Assembly: GCA_030646805.1 (NCBI GenBank)
Contig: JAUSKZ010000001.1
Span: 1 to 36,764, forward strand
Source: Candidatus Daviesbacteria bacterium
Lineage (GTDB): Bacteria; Patescibacteriota; Microgenomatia; Daviesbacterales; UBA10151
DNA: 36,764 nt
Reading direction: 5' to 3'
Shown here piece by piece: positions 1 to 7,500 of the stretch. The notes under the pieces were generated by a model that searched no databases, was not told where the DNA came from, and worked only from the letters and a program-made list of their open reading frames with translations. The position numbers were made by a program, and so were the translations under genes. Each line of letters starts with the position of its first letter. Positions within the stretch are counted from its first letter, which is position 1.

Positions 1-288
1 GGATTTACTGATAGCCTTATTTATGATGAGTTAAAAAACTTCTTTGAAACTCCCATTGATTTCGAAAAGATTAAATCTAAAGCTAATCATTTTATTGCAA
101 TTCATTCTGATAATGATCCTTATGTTCCGCTTAAACATGGGGACATTTTTAAAGAAAAGCTTGGAGCCAAACTAATTGTAAAACATAACCTGGGCCACTT
201 CTCTGGTCCGGTTGGTGACACTAAAAGTATTACTTCCCTATCTGAAGTTTCAGCAGCAATTTTAGAAATGGAGAAATCAAATGTCTGA
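1..288 (+). CDS. RBBP9/YdeN-type serine hydrolase, C-terminal part
   Basis: The gene is cut by the left edge; about 95 C-terminal residues are visible in frame 1, ending at TGA 286-288. The segment HSDNDPYVP holds the likely catalytic Asp, and LGHFSG near the end holds the likely catalytic His of an alpha/beta-hydrolase. The arrangement of a short loop after 'NDPYVP', a strand, then 'HFSG' resembles the RBBP9/YdeN family of small serine hydrolases. The nucleophile Ser would lie outside the window, so the catalytic triad cannot be confirmed. Substrate unknown. Confidence 0.7.
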   Translation, partial: GFTDSLIYDELKNFFETPIDFEKIKSKANHFIAIHSDNDPYVPLKHGDIFKEKLGAKLIVKHNLGHFSGPVGDTKSITSLSEVSAAILEMEKSNV

Positions 289-390
289 TTTAGTTAAAAT
301 CGTTACACAAATATTAAAAAATCCCTAGGTGTGAAGCTATTTAACCCCCCAGGTGAGATATGGGTTTACACAATTTTTTAGGGTTGGTCT

Positions 391-421
391 CAGTGTACTA
401 CACTGGAACTTCTGGTAAAAT
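391..421 (+). promoter_or_regulatory. Palindromic operator and extended -10 upstream of the 79-residue gene
   Basis: CAGTGTA-C-TACACTG (391-405) is a perfect 7+7 palindrome. It is followed by TGGTAAAAT (413-421), an extended -10 element. The ATG at 428 is 6 nt after the -10, so the mRNA would be leaderless or nearly so. No good -35 is visible, which fits an extended -10 promoter. The palindrome sits where a regulator would block RNA polymerase. Functional assignment is inference. Confidence 0.4.
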
Positions 422-427
422 TAGTCA

Positions 428-667
428 ATGTCTCAACAGAAACATTCGAAGAAGATTATTTTAACTGCTGTTGAAATTTCGGATATTAGTATAAGTCTAA
501 GAGAAAATGTGAGAAGGGGCAAAGCAAGTTTAAGAAAAGCGAAGCAAGAGGACATTGAAGGAATTAAAGAATACCTAGAAAAAACAGCAAAGCTTCAAAA
601 AAGATTTCAGCACTTAGCAGTTCAAGTTGAGAATGAAGTTTTGAAGGAAATTAAGGATTCAGCATAA
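428..667 (+). CDS. Small charged hypothetical protein (79 aa)
   Basis: I do not recognise this protein. It is 79 residues, rich in Lys and Glu, with no membrane segment; residues about 15-75 look almost wholly helical and could form a coiled coil. The ATG lies 6 nt after an extended -10 sequence and has no Shine-Dalgarno, which suggests leaderless translation. It stands alone downstream of the truncated hydrolase and a perfect palindrome at 391-405. Codon use is like that of neighbouring genes, so I consider it real. Confidence 0.55.
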   Translation: MSQQKHSKKIILTAVEISDISISLRENVRRGKASLRKAKQEDIEGIKEYLEKTAKLQKRFQHLAVQVENEVLKEIKDSA

Positions 668-706
668 AAAATTCCCACATAGCTAGCTCTTTTTGCTGAC
701 TATTAA

Positions 707-1012
707 GTGTCCACAAACAACTATTACCAAACTCAGGATTATAGGCTTGTATTATCGACAAAAATGCTATACACTGCGCACCTTATGTTAGAAACATTAA
801 CTCGGCCAATTAAGATTGAAGTATACACTGGGGGTAATTCCACGGTTATGTCTTCAGAGATAGAATATGCACTATTTGACGATATAATCGCAAAATCTCA
901 AACAAGCTTTTCTGACTTGGACTTTGCCTATCATCCACAAGCCTTTTTAGAAAATTTTACCCCAACTAGCCGAGTACCCCACGGCCTGGAAGTTTTTGTC
1001 CCAGTTCATTAA
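707..1012 (+). CDS. Hypothetical protein (101 aa or shorter)
   Basis: Unrecognised protein. The longest version starts at GTG 707, but no Shine-Dalgarno is visible. An in-frame ATG at 764 lies 8 nt after a TATTAT hexamer (750-755) and could be a leaderless start, giving 82 residues. The sequence is mixed alpha/beta with no signal peptide or membrane segment. It ends 40 bp before the convergent RNA-binding protein gene. The start is uncertain and the function unknown. Confidence 0.4.
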   Translation: MSTNNYYQTQDYRLVLSTKMLYTAHLMLETLTRPIKIEVYTGGNSTVMSSEIEYALFDDIIAKSQTSFSDLDFAYHPQAFLENFTPTSRVPHGLEVFVPVH

Positions 1013-1052
1013 TGAAGTCGTTTTTTATATTAGACTGAAAGTCGGGGTAAAT

Positions 1053-1418
1053 TTAGTAACGTCTTTTACCTTTATTACCTTGTCCGCCAAATCTACTATC
1101 ACCACCACGGCTATTATCTCTTCTTTGAGAGTATCCACCGCTTGAGCCGCCAAAGCTATTTTCTCTTGGAGCTTGGGGCCTGGCCTCATTAACTACAATG
1201 TCACGACCATCTATATTTCGGCCATTAAGTTTTTGAACCGCTTCTTGGGCTTCTGAATCAGAAGACATCTCAACGAATCCAAACCCTTTAGACTTGCCTG
1301 TAAATTTATCAGAAATAATATTTGCTGATAAAACATTGCCGGCTTCCGCAAATAAATCACGTAATTGGTCAGAAGTTAAATCCCACGATAAGTTAGCAAC
1401 AAACAATTTGTTTGCCAT
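1053..1418 (-). CDS. RRM-domain RNA-binding protein, glycine-rich type
   Basis: A single RNA recognition motif spans residues about 3-80, with RNP2 LFVANL (5-10) and RNP1 KGFGFVEM (44-51) intact, including the aromatic residues that stack on RNA. The C-terminal tail (about 85-121) is rich in Gly, Ser, Arg and Asn with RGG-like patches and ends in KGKRRY. The layout matches the small glycine-rich RNA-binding proteins of cyanobacteria and many CPR bacteria, often linked to cold stress or RNA chaperoning. The cellular role here is inferred from family only. It lies 42 bp after the epimerase gene on the same strand and may be cotranscribed with it. Confidence 0.9.
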   Translation of the reverse strand: MANKLFVANLSWDLTSDQLRDLFAEAGNVLSANIISDKFTGKSKGFGFVEMSSDSEAQEAVQKLNGRNIDGRDIVVNEARPQAPRENSFGGSSGGYSQRRDNSRGGDSRFGGQGNKGKRRY

Positions 1419-1460
1419 ATTTTATTATTATACCAACAACATCCTCAAATAGCCATATTT

Positions 1461-2420
1461 TCACCCAGAGTTTGAATTTTGTAAATCTAAAAACAAAAGC
1501 TTTAAACCCGCCGAAAGCTCGACTTTAGGTTCCCAATTTAGTAATTTTTTGGCTTTTTCAATATCGGGCCTTCTTTTTAAGGGATCATCTTTGGGAAGGG
1601 GTTCTTTGAATAAAATTTCCGAATTTGACCCAGTGACTTCTTTAATCTTTTGAGCCAGCTCCAAAATAGTAAACTCATTAGGGTTGCCTAGATTAATTAC
1701 CTCACCTGATAAATCTGGAGTTTCCATTACCTTAATAATTCCTTCAATTAAATCAGAGACAAAACAAAATGATCTGGTTTGTAATCCGTCCCCAAAGATT
1801 GGGATTGGCTGATTACTTATTGCCGCTTTCATAAACTCAATAACTGCCCTACCGTCGTCCAAACTCATTCTCGGTCCATATGTATTAAAAATTCTAATTA
1901 TTCTGCCATCTAAACCTTTACTTCGAACATAGGCAGCTACGATCGTTTCTCCAAATCTTTTTGATTCGTCATAGACTGATCTTGGGCCAGTTGTTGAAAC
2001 ATTGCCCCGATACTCTTCAGTCTGAGGATGGATCAAAGGATCACCATAACTTTCAGAGGTTGAAGCAAACAACAATCTGGCTTGGCTTTTGCGCGCTATT
2101 TCAGCTAAGTTCCAGGTTCCTGTAGTATTAGCGTGCATAGTTTCAAACGGTAGAGAGTGATAACTTTTAAGGCTATGTGTATTTGGAGAAGCCGGTGAGG
2201 CTAAATGATAAATCCTGTCAGCGGCTAAGTCTTCTGGTAAGTCCTTACAGATATCGAGCTTTAAAAAACTAAAGTTCTGATGATTTTTAAATGACTTAAG
2301 ATTATTCTCATCTCCGGTTATCAGGTTATCGATACAAACAACCTCATCGCCAAGATTCAACAACTTTTCACAAAGATGAGATCCTAAAAACCCGGCGCCA
2401 CCAGCAACAATAATTTTCAT
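1461..2420 (-). CDS. NAD-dependent epimerase/dehydratase, UDP-glucuronate decarboxylase-like
   Basis: A 319-residue extended short-chain dehydrogenase. The Rossmann motif GGAGFLG is at residues 7-13, an acidic residue binding NAD ribose is in CIDNL (29-33), and the catalytic Ser/Tyr/Lys set appears as STSESYG (120-126) and YDESK (150-154). The segments HLASPASP, RIFNTYGPRM and the DDGRAVIEF stretch are characteristic of UDP-glucuronate decarboxylase (UXS), which makes UDP-xylose from UDP-glucuronate. A dTDP-glucose dehydratase or UDP-glucose epimerase is less likely. Probable role: nucleotide-sugar supply for cell-surface glycans. No glycosyltransferases are adjacent. Confidence 0.85.
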   Translation of the reverse strand: MKIIVAGGAGFLGSHLCEKLLNLGDEVVCIDNLITGDENNLKSFKNHQNFSFLKLDICKDLPEDLAADRIYHLASPASPNTHSLKSYHSLPFETMHANTTGTWNLAEIARKSQARLLFASTSESYGDPLIHPQTEEYRGNVSTTGPRSVYDESKRFGETIVAAYVRSKGLDGRIIRIFNTYGPRMSLDDGRAVIEFMKAAISNQPIPIFGDGLQTRSFCFVSDLIEGIIKVMETPDLSGEVINLGNPNEFTILELAQKIKEVTGSNSEILFKEPLPKDDPLKRRPDIEKAKKLLNWEPKVELSAGLKLLFLDLQNSNSG

Positions 2421-2534
2421 TTTTAGAGCTACTTTGAGTTTACCACAGTAGCCAAATCTATCGAAAGAGGGTCTCTTGCTCTTTCTTTACAATTATCTAC
2501 TCACTTTCTTAACTTTAATGAGTAATATGAGCAC

Positions 2535-2795
2535 ATGAACATTATTACTTGGATTATCTTTGGAACTGTGACAGGAATTATTGCAAATTTTCTAGATCCT
2601 TCACCGGACCAAGGTGGAGCAATCGGATCAATTATTCTGGGGATATTAGGCGGAGTCTTGGGCGGTTTCTTAGCTTCACTGATTTTTGGAATTGGAATCT
2701 CTGGTTTTAATATCTCCTCTTTTATTATCGCCATTACTGGATCGTTAATGTTGCTTTATGCTAGCCGGGTGTTTAAAAGTACACCTCGCTACTGA
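2535..2795 (+). CDS. GlsB/YeaQ/YmgE family membrane protein
   Basis: An 86-residue integral membrane protein with three hydrophobic segments (about 3-19, 29-52, 57-76) separated by Gly-rich turns. The 'GxIGSIILGILGGVLGG' style repeat is typical of the transglycosylase-associated/GlsB family, small membrane proteins linked to stress in other bacteria; the biochemical function is not established. The ATG lies 6 nt after TAATAT (2523-2528), another likely leaderless start. The opposite-strand open frame over the same bases is a shadow. Confidence 0.8.
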   Translation: MNIITWIIFGTVTGIIANFLDPSPDQGGAIGSIILGILGGVLGGFLASLIFGIGISGFNISSFIIAITGSLMLLYASRVFKSTPRY

Positions 2796-2828
2796 AACTG
2801 CATACTTTTTAAAGAGTGTGCTCAGGTT

Positions 2829-2931
2829 TGGGGGTAGGTATTTCGCTTTAGCGAATTGCTGGGAAGAATACTTGGGACCAACTTTTAACTAGTTTAATCT
2901 AAATGTCCAAAGTTTTCTCGGCCCTACCCCA
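2829..2931. ncRNA. Possible structured RNA, three-way junction
   Basis: GGGGTAGG (2831-2838) pairs perfectly with CCTACCCC (2923-2930). Inside lie a hairpin TTCGC/GCGAA with a 4-nt loop (2842-2855) and a long arm in which CTGGGAA...ACTTGGGAC (2859-2878) pairs with GTCCAAAGT...TTCTCGG (2905-2921), including G-U pairs. This gives a closed three-way junction of about 100 nt between two plus-strand genes. It does not match the signatures of SRP RNA, 5S rRNA, tmRNA, 6S RNA or RNase P that I know. I see no clear promoter or terminator, so strand and status are open. A downstream inverted repeat, AAATAGACA (2954-2962) with TGTCTATTT (3024-3032), is also present. No gene was seen in 2796-3092. Confidence 0.4.
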
Positions 2932-3058
2932 CAACTGATAATTCTAAGGATACAAATAGACATGAGTAGACAAATTAAAAAAATTTATCGCAAATACCTT
3001 AGGTCTTCGTTTTTTGCTGACTTTGTCTATTTCTTAACTGCTCCAGTTGAATGACATC

Positions 3059-3086
3059 TTGTAAAATTTCCATTAACTTGTAAGAT
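3059..3086 (+). promoter_or_regulatory. Promoter of superoxide dismutase gene
   Basis: TTGTAA (3059-3064), 16-nt spacer, TAAGAT (3081-3086). The ATG at 3093 is 6 nt further, so the predicted +1 falls on the start codon. Confidence 0.4.
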
Positions 3087-3092
3087 TGCTTT

Positions 3093-3743
3093 ATGTTTAC
3101 TCTCCCGGAATTACCTTTTAGCTACAACTCACTCGAACCGTCAATTGATGAGACAACGATGAAGGTCCACCACGATAAACACCACGCCACATATGTTACA
3201 AATCTTAATCAAGCGCTAGAAGGACACGAAGATTTATTAAATATGGAAATTGGGGAGCTGATTTCTAATTTATCTCAAGTACCGGTTGAGATCCGCACCA
3301 AGGTTAGGAATAATGGGGGTGGGCACTATAATCACTCTTTATTCTGGACACTTTTATCACCAAAAGGGGGAGAACCCTCTCCGAGCCTCTTGGAAAAAAT
3401 AAACCAATCTTTTGAAAGTTTGAGTAGTTTTAAGGAACAATTTAAAAAAGCGGCTTTAGGCCGATTTGGTAGCGGATGGACTTGGGTGATAGTTAATCCA
3501 GACGGGACTCTTGGAATCGTTGATACTCCCAACCAAGATTCTCCAGTTATGGAAGACCTGCCTGCCGGCCCGCTTCGCCGAAGCTACAGCAAGGCGAGCA
3601 GGCAGGGCAAACAAGTGATCTTAGGACTGGATGTTTGGGAACATAGTTACTATCTAAAGTACCAAAATCGACGAGCTGAATATATCGATGCATTTTGGAA
3701 TATCGTTAATTGGGATACAGTCGAGAAGCTGCTTAAATCTTAA
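3093..3743 (+). CDS. sodA: Superoxide dismutase, Mn/Fe family, with 17-residue palindromic insertion
   Basis: A 216-residue Mn/Fe superoxide dismutase that converts superoxide to hydrogen peroxide and oxygen. The four metal ligands are present: His26 (KVHHDKHH), His81 (HYNHSLFW), Asp180 and His184 (LDVWEH). The pattern GGGHYNH together with TPNQDSP, carrying the active-site Gln in the second half, favours Mn or cambialistic use over strict Fe. Residues 155-171 are an extra 17-residue stretch between SPVME and GKQVILGLD that the family normally lacks; it is encoded by a 51-bp GC-rich palindrome. The insertion sits just before the Asp/His ligand strand, in a surface loop as far as I can judge, so activity may be kept. 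Confidence 0.92.
   Translation: MFTLPELPFSYNSLEPSIDETTMKVHHDKHHATYVTNLNQALEGHEDLLNMEIGELISNLSQVPVEIRTKVRNNGGGHYNHSLFWTLLSPKGGEPSPSLLEKINQSFESLSSFKEQFKKAALGRFGSGWTWVIVNPDGTLGIVDTPNQDSPVMEDLPAGPLRRSYSKASRQGKQVILGLDVWEHSYYLKYQNRRAEYIDAFWNIVNWDTVEKLLKS
3555..3606 (+). repeat. In-frame palindromic repeat element inside the superoxide dismutase gene
   Basis: CCTGCCTGC (3557-3565) pairs with GCAGGCAGG (3598-3606), with an inner hairpin around GCTTCG-CC-GAAGC. The stretch is far more GC-rich than its surroundings and adds exactly 17 codons (3555-3605) to an otherwise normal family member. This is the behaviour of a small palindromic repeat that has jumped into a gene and been kept in frame. Confidence 0.7.
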
Positions 3744-3836
3744 TCTAATTAAAGATTCGTTCTGAGTCTTTTTAAATCTGCTCCACAATTTATTGACTAA
3801 TTATCCGTGGAGCACAACTCACAACTCTGAATAAAC

Positions 3837-4034
3837 TTACCCTTTCTTAAGAACCGGTAAACCAGTCCTCGAATTCTCAACGATCATATACCCTTCAGGT
3901 AAATCATCCATAGCTCCGCTCTCTTTCTTAGAAAAGAAATAGATTCGTTGAATCTTACCACTCCCTCGAAGAGTTACTTCGGTTGAATGAAGGTAATAAT
4001 CAGTACCTTTATTATTTGTATGCTTGTAAGCCAT
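3837..4034 (-). CDS. Small conserved hypothetical protein (65 aa)
   Basis: A 65-residue protein with the pattern YYLHSTEVTLRGSG-IYFFSKKE-LPEGYMIVENSRTGLPVLKK. I recall similar small proteins in CPR and DPANN genomes, but no function is established. It looks like a compact beta-rich domain. The start is fixed by a strong Shine-Dalgarno, AAGGAGGTGACAT directly before ATG. The level of translation is therefore predicted to be high. It stands alone, convergent with the dismutase gene and divergent from the response regulator. Confidence 0.75.
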   Translation of the reverse strand: MAYKHTNNKGTDYYLHSTEVTLRGSGKIQRIYFFSKKESGAMDDLPEGYMIVENSRTGLPVLKKG

Positions 4035-4208
4035 ATGTCACCTCCTTTTCAGATACACACATAAGCTACTTTATATCACTTTACCTAAATAAAACAGTAG
4101 CTTGAAACCTTACGATTATAATATATTGTTTTTGCATTAATTAGTAGTGAGATGCTTGTAAGTAAACGGTAAGGGATACCTGGACCTAAAAAGTTAAAAA
4201 GTAACAGA

Positions 4209-4260
4209 TTTGTAAGAAAGAGGTTTTTCGCTTGAGTTTGTAAGAATAGACTGTTAAAAT
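4209..4260 (+). promoter_or_regulatory. Response-regulator promoter with direct repeats
   Basis: TTGAGT (4232-4237), 17-nt spacer, TAAAAT (4255-4260); the predicted +1 is 3-4 nt before the ATG at 4271. TTTGTAAGAA occurs twice (4209-4218 and 4237-4246, 28 bp apart), once upstream of and once inside the promoter. OmpR-type regulators bind direct repeats, so autoregulation is plausible but not shown. Confidence 0.45.
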
Positions 4261-4270
4261 CCTTAAAGTT

Positions 4271-4942
4271 ATGGCTAAAACAATTTTAATTGTCGAAGAC
4301 GATACTGGGGTTCAAAAATATCTTAAAGAGTTACTTTTGGATAATGGTTTTTCGGTTCAAACTGCCTCTGATGGGGTCCAAGCTCTAAACTCTATTCAAA
4401 AGCTGGCTCCAGATTTAGTTCTGTTAGATTTAGGTTTACCAAATATGACCGGTGAAGCAGTTTGTGCGGAAATCAGGAAAAAGTACCCAGATTTAAGGGT
4501 AGTTATTTTAACGGCTAAGGATGGGGTCTTGGACATTGTCCAAGGACTTAACCTTGGAGCAGATGATTATATTACTAAACCATTTGTTGCAGATGAGCTA
4601 TTGGCAAGAATTAAAGCCCGACTCCGCTATCAAGACGGAAGTGATACCAAGCTTGAAGTTGGGGATTTAGAGCTTGATAACCGGAGCCTGACAGTCGCCA
4701 GGGGAGATAAACCGATCCAATTGACCCCACAAGAATTTAAACTTTTACAATATTTAATGAGTAATAAAGGCCGGATCTTAACCCGGGATATGATCTTAAA
4801 TCGGGTTTGGCTTTACTCCCAAGATATTGAGACAAGGGTAGTTGATGTCTACATGGGCTATCTAAGAAAAAAGGTTGATAACGGTTCAGATCATAAATTA
4901 CTTCACTCAGTCCGGGGATTTGGATATATGATTAAAGAGTAA
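4271..4942 (+). CDS. OmpR/PhoB-family response regulator
   Basis: A 223-residue two-domain regulator. The receiver domain (about 4-118) has the acidic pair Asp10/Asp11, phosphoacceptor Asp53 (LLDLGLP), the conserved Thr in ILTA and Lys103 (ITKPF). The C-terminal winged helix (about 127-222) has the family landmarks LTPQEFKLLQYL, RDMILNRVW, VVDVYMGYLRKK and SVRGFGYMI. Its last 11 bp overlap the end of the convergent gene 4932-6152. The GAF histidine kinase at 6149-7309 is the nearest candidate partner. The promoter region contains repeated TTTGTAAGAA motifs that may be its own sites. Confidence 0.93.
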   Translation: MAKTILIVEDDTGVQKYLKELLLDNGFSVQTASDGVQALNSIQKLAPDLVLLDLGLPNMTGEAVCAEIRKKYPDLRVVILTAKDGVLDIVQGLNLGADDYITKPFVADELLARIKARLRYQDGSDTKLEVGDLELDNRSLTVARGDKPIQLTPQEFKLLQYLMSNKGRILTRDMILNRVWLYSQDIETRVVDVYMGYLRKKVDNGSDHKLLHSVRGFGYMIKE

Positions 4943-6152
4943 GTAATCTATCTGGTGGCCAGATCGTCAACTCTTCCAGTCGATTAATTAAATAAGGCTC
5001 TTGAGTTTTTTGTGCTACCTCTACTAATTTTGTTAGTGCTCTCTGCTCAGCAAACCATTCCCTGTCCTCCACCCTTAAGACAGTTTTGGGCAACTGTTCT
5101 GGGGTTAAAACTATACCTCTATAAGGATCATCCTCTCCATAAAAGATCTTTTGCCAACCATAGTAATACTGTATTAAGAACTCGTCCCAAACCATTCTAG
5201 ATTCAGGATCAGACATTAGCTTCCTCCACAAATCCGGCTTAGCTACAGATAGGACTCTTTGCGCTTCTCCAAGGTCTAAGTCCGTTCTTTGCAAAAAACC
5301 CTTCCTTATCATAACATCAGCATTTATTGTGATATCTCTATATTGTTGAAGTAATGTAAGGAGGTTACCACAATCAATATAAGATTGCTTAACTAAGCTG
5401 GCCTCTCTGTTATCAACTATTCCCCTGTCTAAAAGATAGTTATTCACTTCTTCATTAGGGATCTTCGGCACTGCTTCTCTTAGATCCATAGCCTCAATAT
5501 TTACATACTCTGGAGCATTGACTGAAACTTTATACACAAGCGCTCTATTGGCTACTAATCTTTTTAAATCTCTAACATTTCCTCTTGAAGATCCATATGA
5601 TTTGCCATCTATGTACAACTCTGTTTCAGCACAGTTATCTTCTATTAACAGTAGCGGTTCATGTGGGCTTACATAGCCTGGAAGATATCTTAGGATTAGT
5701 TCTCTTACCTCACCGCTTATCCTTCTTCCTCTCTCATACTCCTCACCGCTAATAAAACCTTGCGGTGATTGAATGTCTCCTCTTCGTCTACTTATCTTTA
5801 TATCATCAATGAGATTGTGATAAACCATATTAGGTGTGCGTCCTAACAAAGTCTGACATCTTTCTCTAACAAACTTAGTTGCCGCTAATATCCCTAAAGA
5901 TGTGCCATCTCCAGAAGCTCCTCCCCAAGTCCAAATAATATTCCTGTTACGAACCGTGTCCTCATCAACACTTATTGAACCATCAATATTTCTTCCATAC
6001 ATCTCACTCATTAATTTTGCAGCATGTCTTTTAAATACTTTTGGCTGAACCCGCTCATACTCATTTAAGATGGCTAAAGGGTTGGGACTAATAGTTTGAA
6101 TCTGAACAACTTCTTGGTCCATAAAAAAACCATAATTTTGTCCTTCTTTCAT
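4932..6152 (-). CDS. Unknown 406-residue protein coupled to a histidine kinase
   Basis: I do not recognise this protein. It has no signal peptide or membrane segment. Near residues 76-86 the segment WGGASGDGTSLG resembles a Walker A loop in shape but lacks the Lys, and LLLIEDN about 90 residues later could be a Walker B-like strand; this is a suggestion, not an assignment. The rest is helical and rich in charged residues. The start overlaps the stop of the upstream histidine kinase by 4 bp (ATGA), so the two are translationally coupled and probably work together. It could be an output or accessory protein for the sensor. The 3' end overlaps the convergent response regulator by 11 bp. Confidence 0.7.
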   Translation of the reverse strand: MKEGQNYGFFMDQEVVQIQTISPNPLAILNEYERVQPKVFKRHAAKLMSEMYGRNIDGSISVDEDTVRNRNIIWTWGGASGDGTSLGILAATKFVRERCQTLLGRTPNMVYHNLIDDIKISRRRGDIQSPQGFISGEEYERGRRISGEVRELILRYLPGYVSPHEPLLLIEDNCAETELYIDGKSYGSSRGNVRDLKRLVANRALVYKVSVNAPEYVNIEAMDLREAVPKIPNEEVNNYLLDRGIVDNREASLVKQSYIDCGNLLTLLQQYRDITINADVMIRKGFLQRTDLDLGEAQRVLSVAKPDLWRKLMSDPESRMVWDEFLIQYYYGWQKIFYGEDDPYRGIVLTPEQLPKTVLRVEDREWFAEQRALTKLVEVAQKTQEPYLINRLEELTIWPPDRLLTL

Positions 6153-7309
6153 ATTTTAGCCTCTGGTAACTTGATGGTTACGGTCGTACCTTTTGTAGAT
6201 TTGGATTTGATTGAAATTGTTATATGATGTCTTTGAAGAATGTTTTTAGTTAGATACAACCCAATACCCATCCCCTCAACGATATGCCCCTTTGCTCTAT
6301 AATAGTTTTCAAAAATTAAGGGAAGATCCTTTTTATCTATCCCAATCCCTTTATCCTCAACTTGAATAATAAAACATTTATTTTGTTTACTTAAAGAAAC
6401 AGATACTGGTGCCCCGTTAGGAGAAAATTTTGCCGCGTTATCTAAGATATTGTCTAGCGCTTGCAGTAACTTATCAAAATCCCCAATAATAATATCCTTC
6501 CCAGTTTTAGTAGAGTTGTGGAAATCAATCTCCCTGCTGGGGTGAAGAAAATGAAAGTTACTTAAAGATCTAGATAAAAGCTCGTTCAAAGAACACTCTT
6601 TAAGTGTATAATTGAGTTCGCCAATCGATGTTTTATTGACAGCTAGTAGTTCATTAATAAGTTGGGCCAAACGATATGACTCCCAGTTTAACTCCCTTGT
6701 CCATCTTTTTTCTGGTCCATCACTATCTTTAAACTTACTTTCTAGCATCTGAGCATACCCTCTGATTGTTGTCAGAGGAGTTTTAAGTTCATGCCCTGCC
6801 ATAGCTATAAAGGTATCCCGAGTTTCCAGAGCTTTTTTTGTCTCCTCATAAAGTTGAGTTTTTCGAATTGCCAAGCTAGCCAAAGACCCATAAAGCTGTA
6901 ATATACTTAACTCTTTTTCTGTAAACTCAATATTTTCATAAGAGTTAATAACTAATACTCCTATCGATTTGCCTTTATAGGCAACAGGGATAAAGATACT
7001 GGAAAGTAGCCCTAAACCCCAAAGTGGCCTACTATTTGTAAAATCTTTTGATTTTTTTACTATAGCTTTTTGTTCTCTAAAGCAAGTATAAGTAAACCCA
7101 TTTTTTCTAGGTTTTAATTGAGAAGCAATGGGTAATGTTGTATACACCCTAGATAATTCACTATCTCTTTCTAACAATAAAGAACCATATTGTGCAGAGA
7201 CTAATTTCACCGCTTCTTGAACGATCGTTTGATAGATATCCAGTGGGTCAAGAGGCACTAAAAACCTTAGAGCAGACTTGTGTATTTTCTCTAAAATATT
7301 ATTATCCAT
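6149..7309 (-). CDS. GAF-domain sensor histidine kinase
   Basis: A 386-residue soluble kinase with no membrane segment. A GAF-like sensor occupies about 20-150, followed by a dimerisation helix pair with the H-box GHELKTPLT (phosphoacceptor His173) and a HATPase domain with the N-box DNAAKFSP, G1 DKGIGI and G2 GMGIGLYL. The GAF ligand is unknown. It probably autophosphorylates on His173 and passes phosphate to a receiver; the convergent OmpR-type regulator at 4271-4942 is the obvious candidate. It is the first gene of a two-gene operon with the unknown 406-residue protein, which overlaps its stop codon. Confidence 0.92.
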   Translation of the reverse strand: MDNNILEKIHKSALRFLVPLDPLDIYQTIVQEAVKLVSAQYGSLLLERDSELSRVYTTLPIASQLKPRKNGFTYTCFREQKAIVKKSKDFTNSRPLWGLGLLSSIFIPVAYKGKSIGVLVINSYENIEFTEKELSILQLYGSLASLAIRKTQLYEETKKALETRDTFIAMAGHELKTPLTTIRGYAQMLESKFKDSDGPEKRWTRELNWESYRLAQLINELLAVNKTSIGELNYTLKECSLNELLSRSLSNFHFLHPSREIDFHNSTKTGKDIIIGDFDKLLQALDNILDNAAKFSPNGAPVSVSLSKQNKCFIIQVEDKGIGIDKKDLPLIFENYYRAKGHIVEGMGIGLYLTKNILQRHHITISIKSKSTKGTTVTIKLPEAKI

Positions 7310-7320
7310 ATAGGATTATC

Positions 7321-7329
7321 ATTATACCA
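7321..7329 (-). promoter_or_regulatory. Extended -10 promoter of the GAF kinase operon
   Basis: On the minus strand TGGTATAAT forms an extended -10 with a perfect TATAAT (7326-7321), 11 nt before the ATG at 7309. The leader would be about 5 nt. No good -35 is present. The remaining intergenic stretch 7330-7500 shows nothing further. Confidence 0.45.
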
Positions 7330-7500
7330 AAATTACGAGGTTTATGTAAGACTATAAGACAGTGTTCTTATGCCGCCTTACCCCTAGCCTCTTATTTACC
7401 ATAAACTGGATACATTCTCTAGTATGATAGTTTTAAGTCTTTTGATTGGAGTTGTTAGTAAAAAAGAAAGATTCAAATCACTCAGTAGATAAAGGAAGTA

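Noticed and set aside
289-390. Possible hairpins around GTGT...ACAC and AACCC...GGGTT
   Set aside because: Pairing is short and broken; no terminator T-run, so I do not call a feature.
2501-2734. Minus-strand open frame of 77 codons
   Set aside because: Shadow of the GlsB-type membrane protein gene; Pro/Ile-rich translation without features.
2829-2931. SRP RNA or 5S rRNA
   Set aside because: The GGAAGGA-type SRP loop and the 5S loop motifs are absent on both strands.
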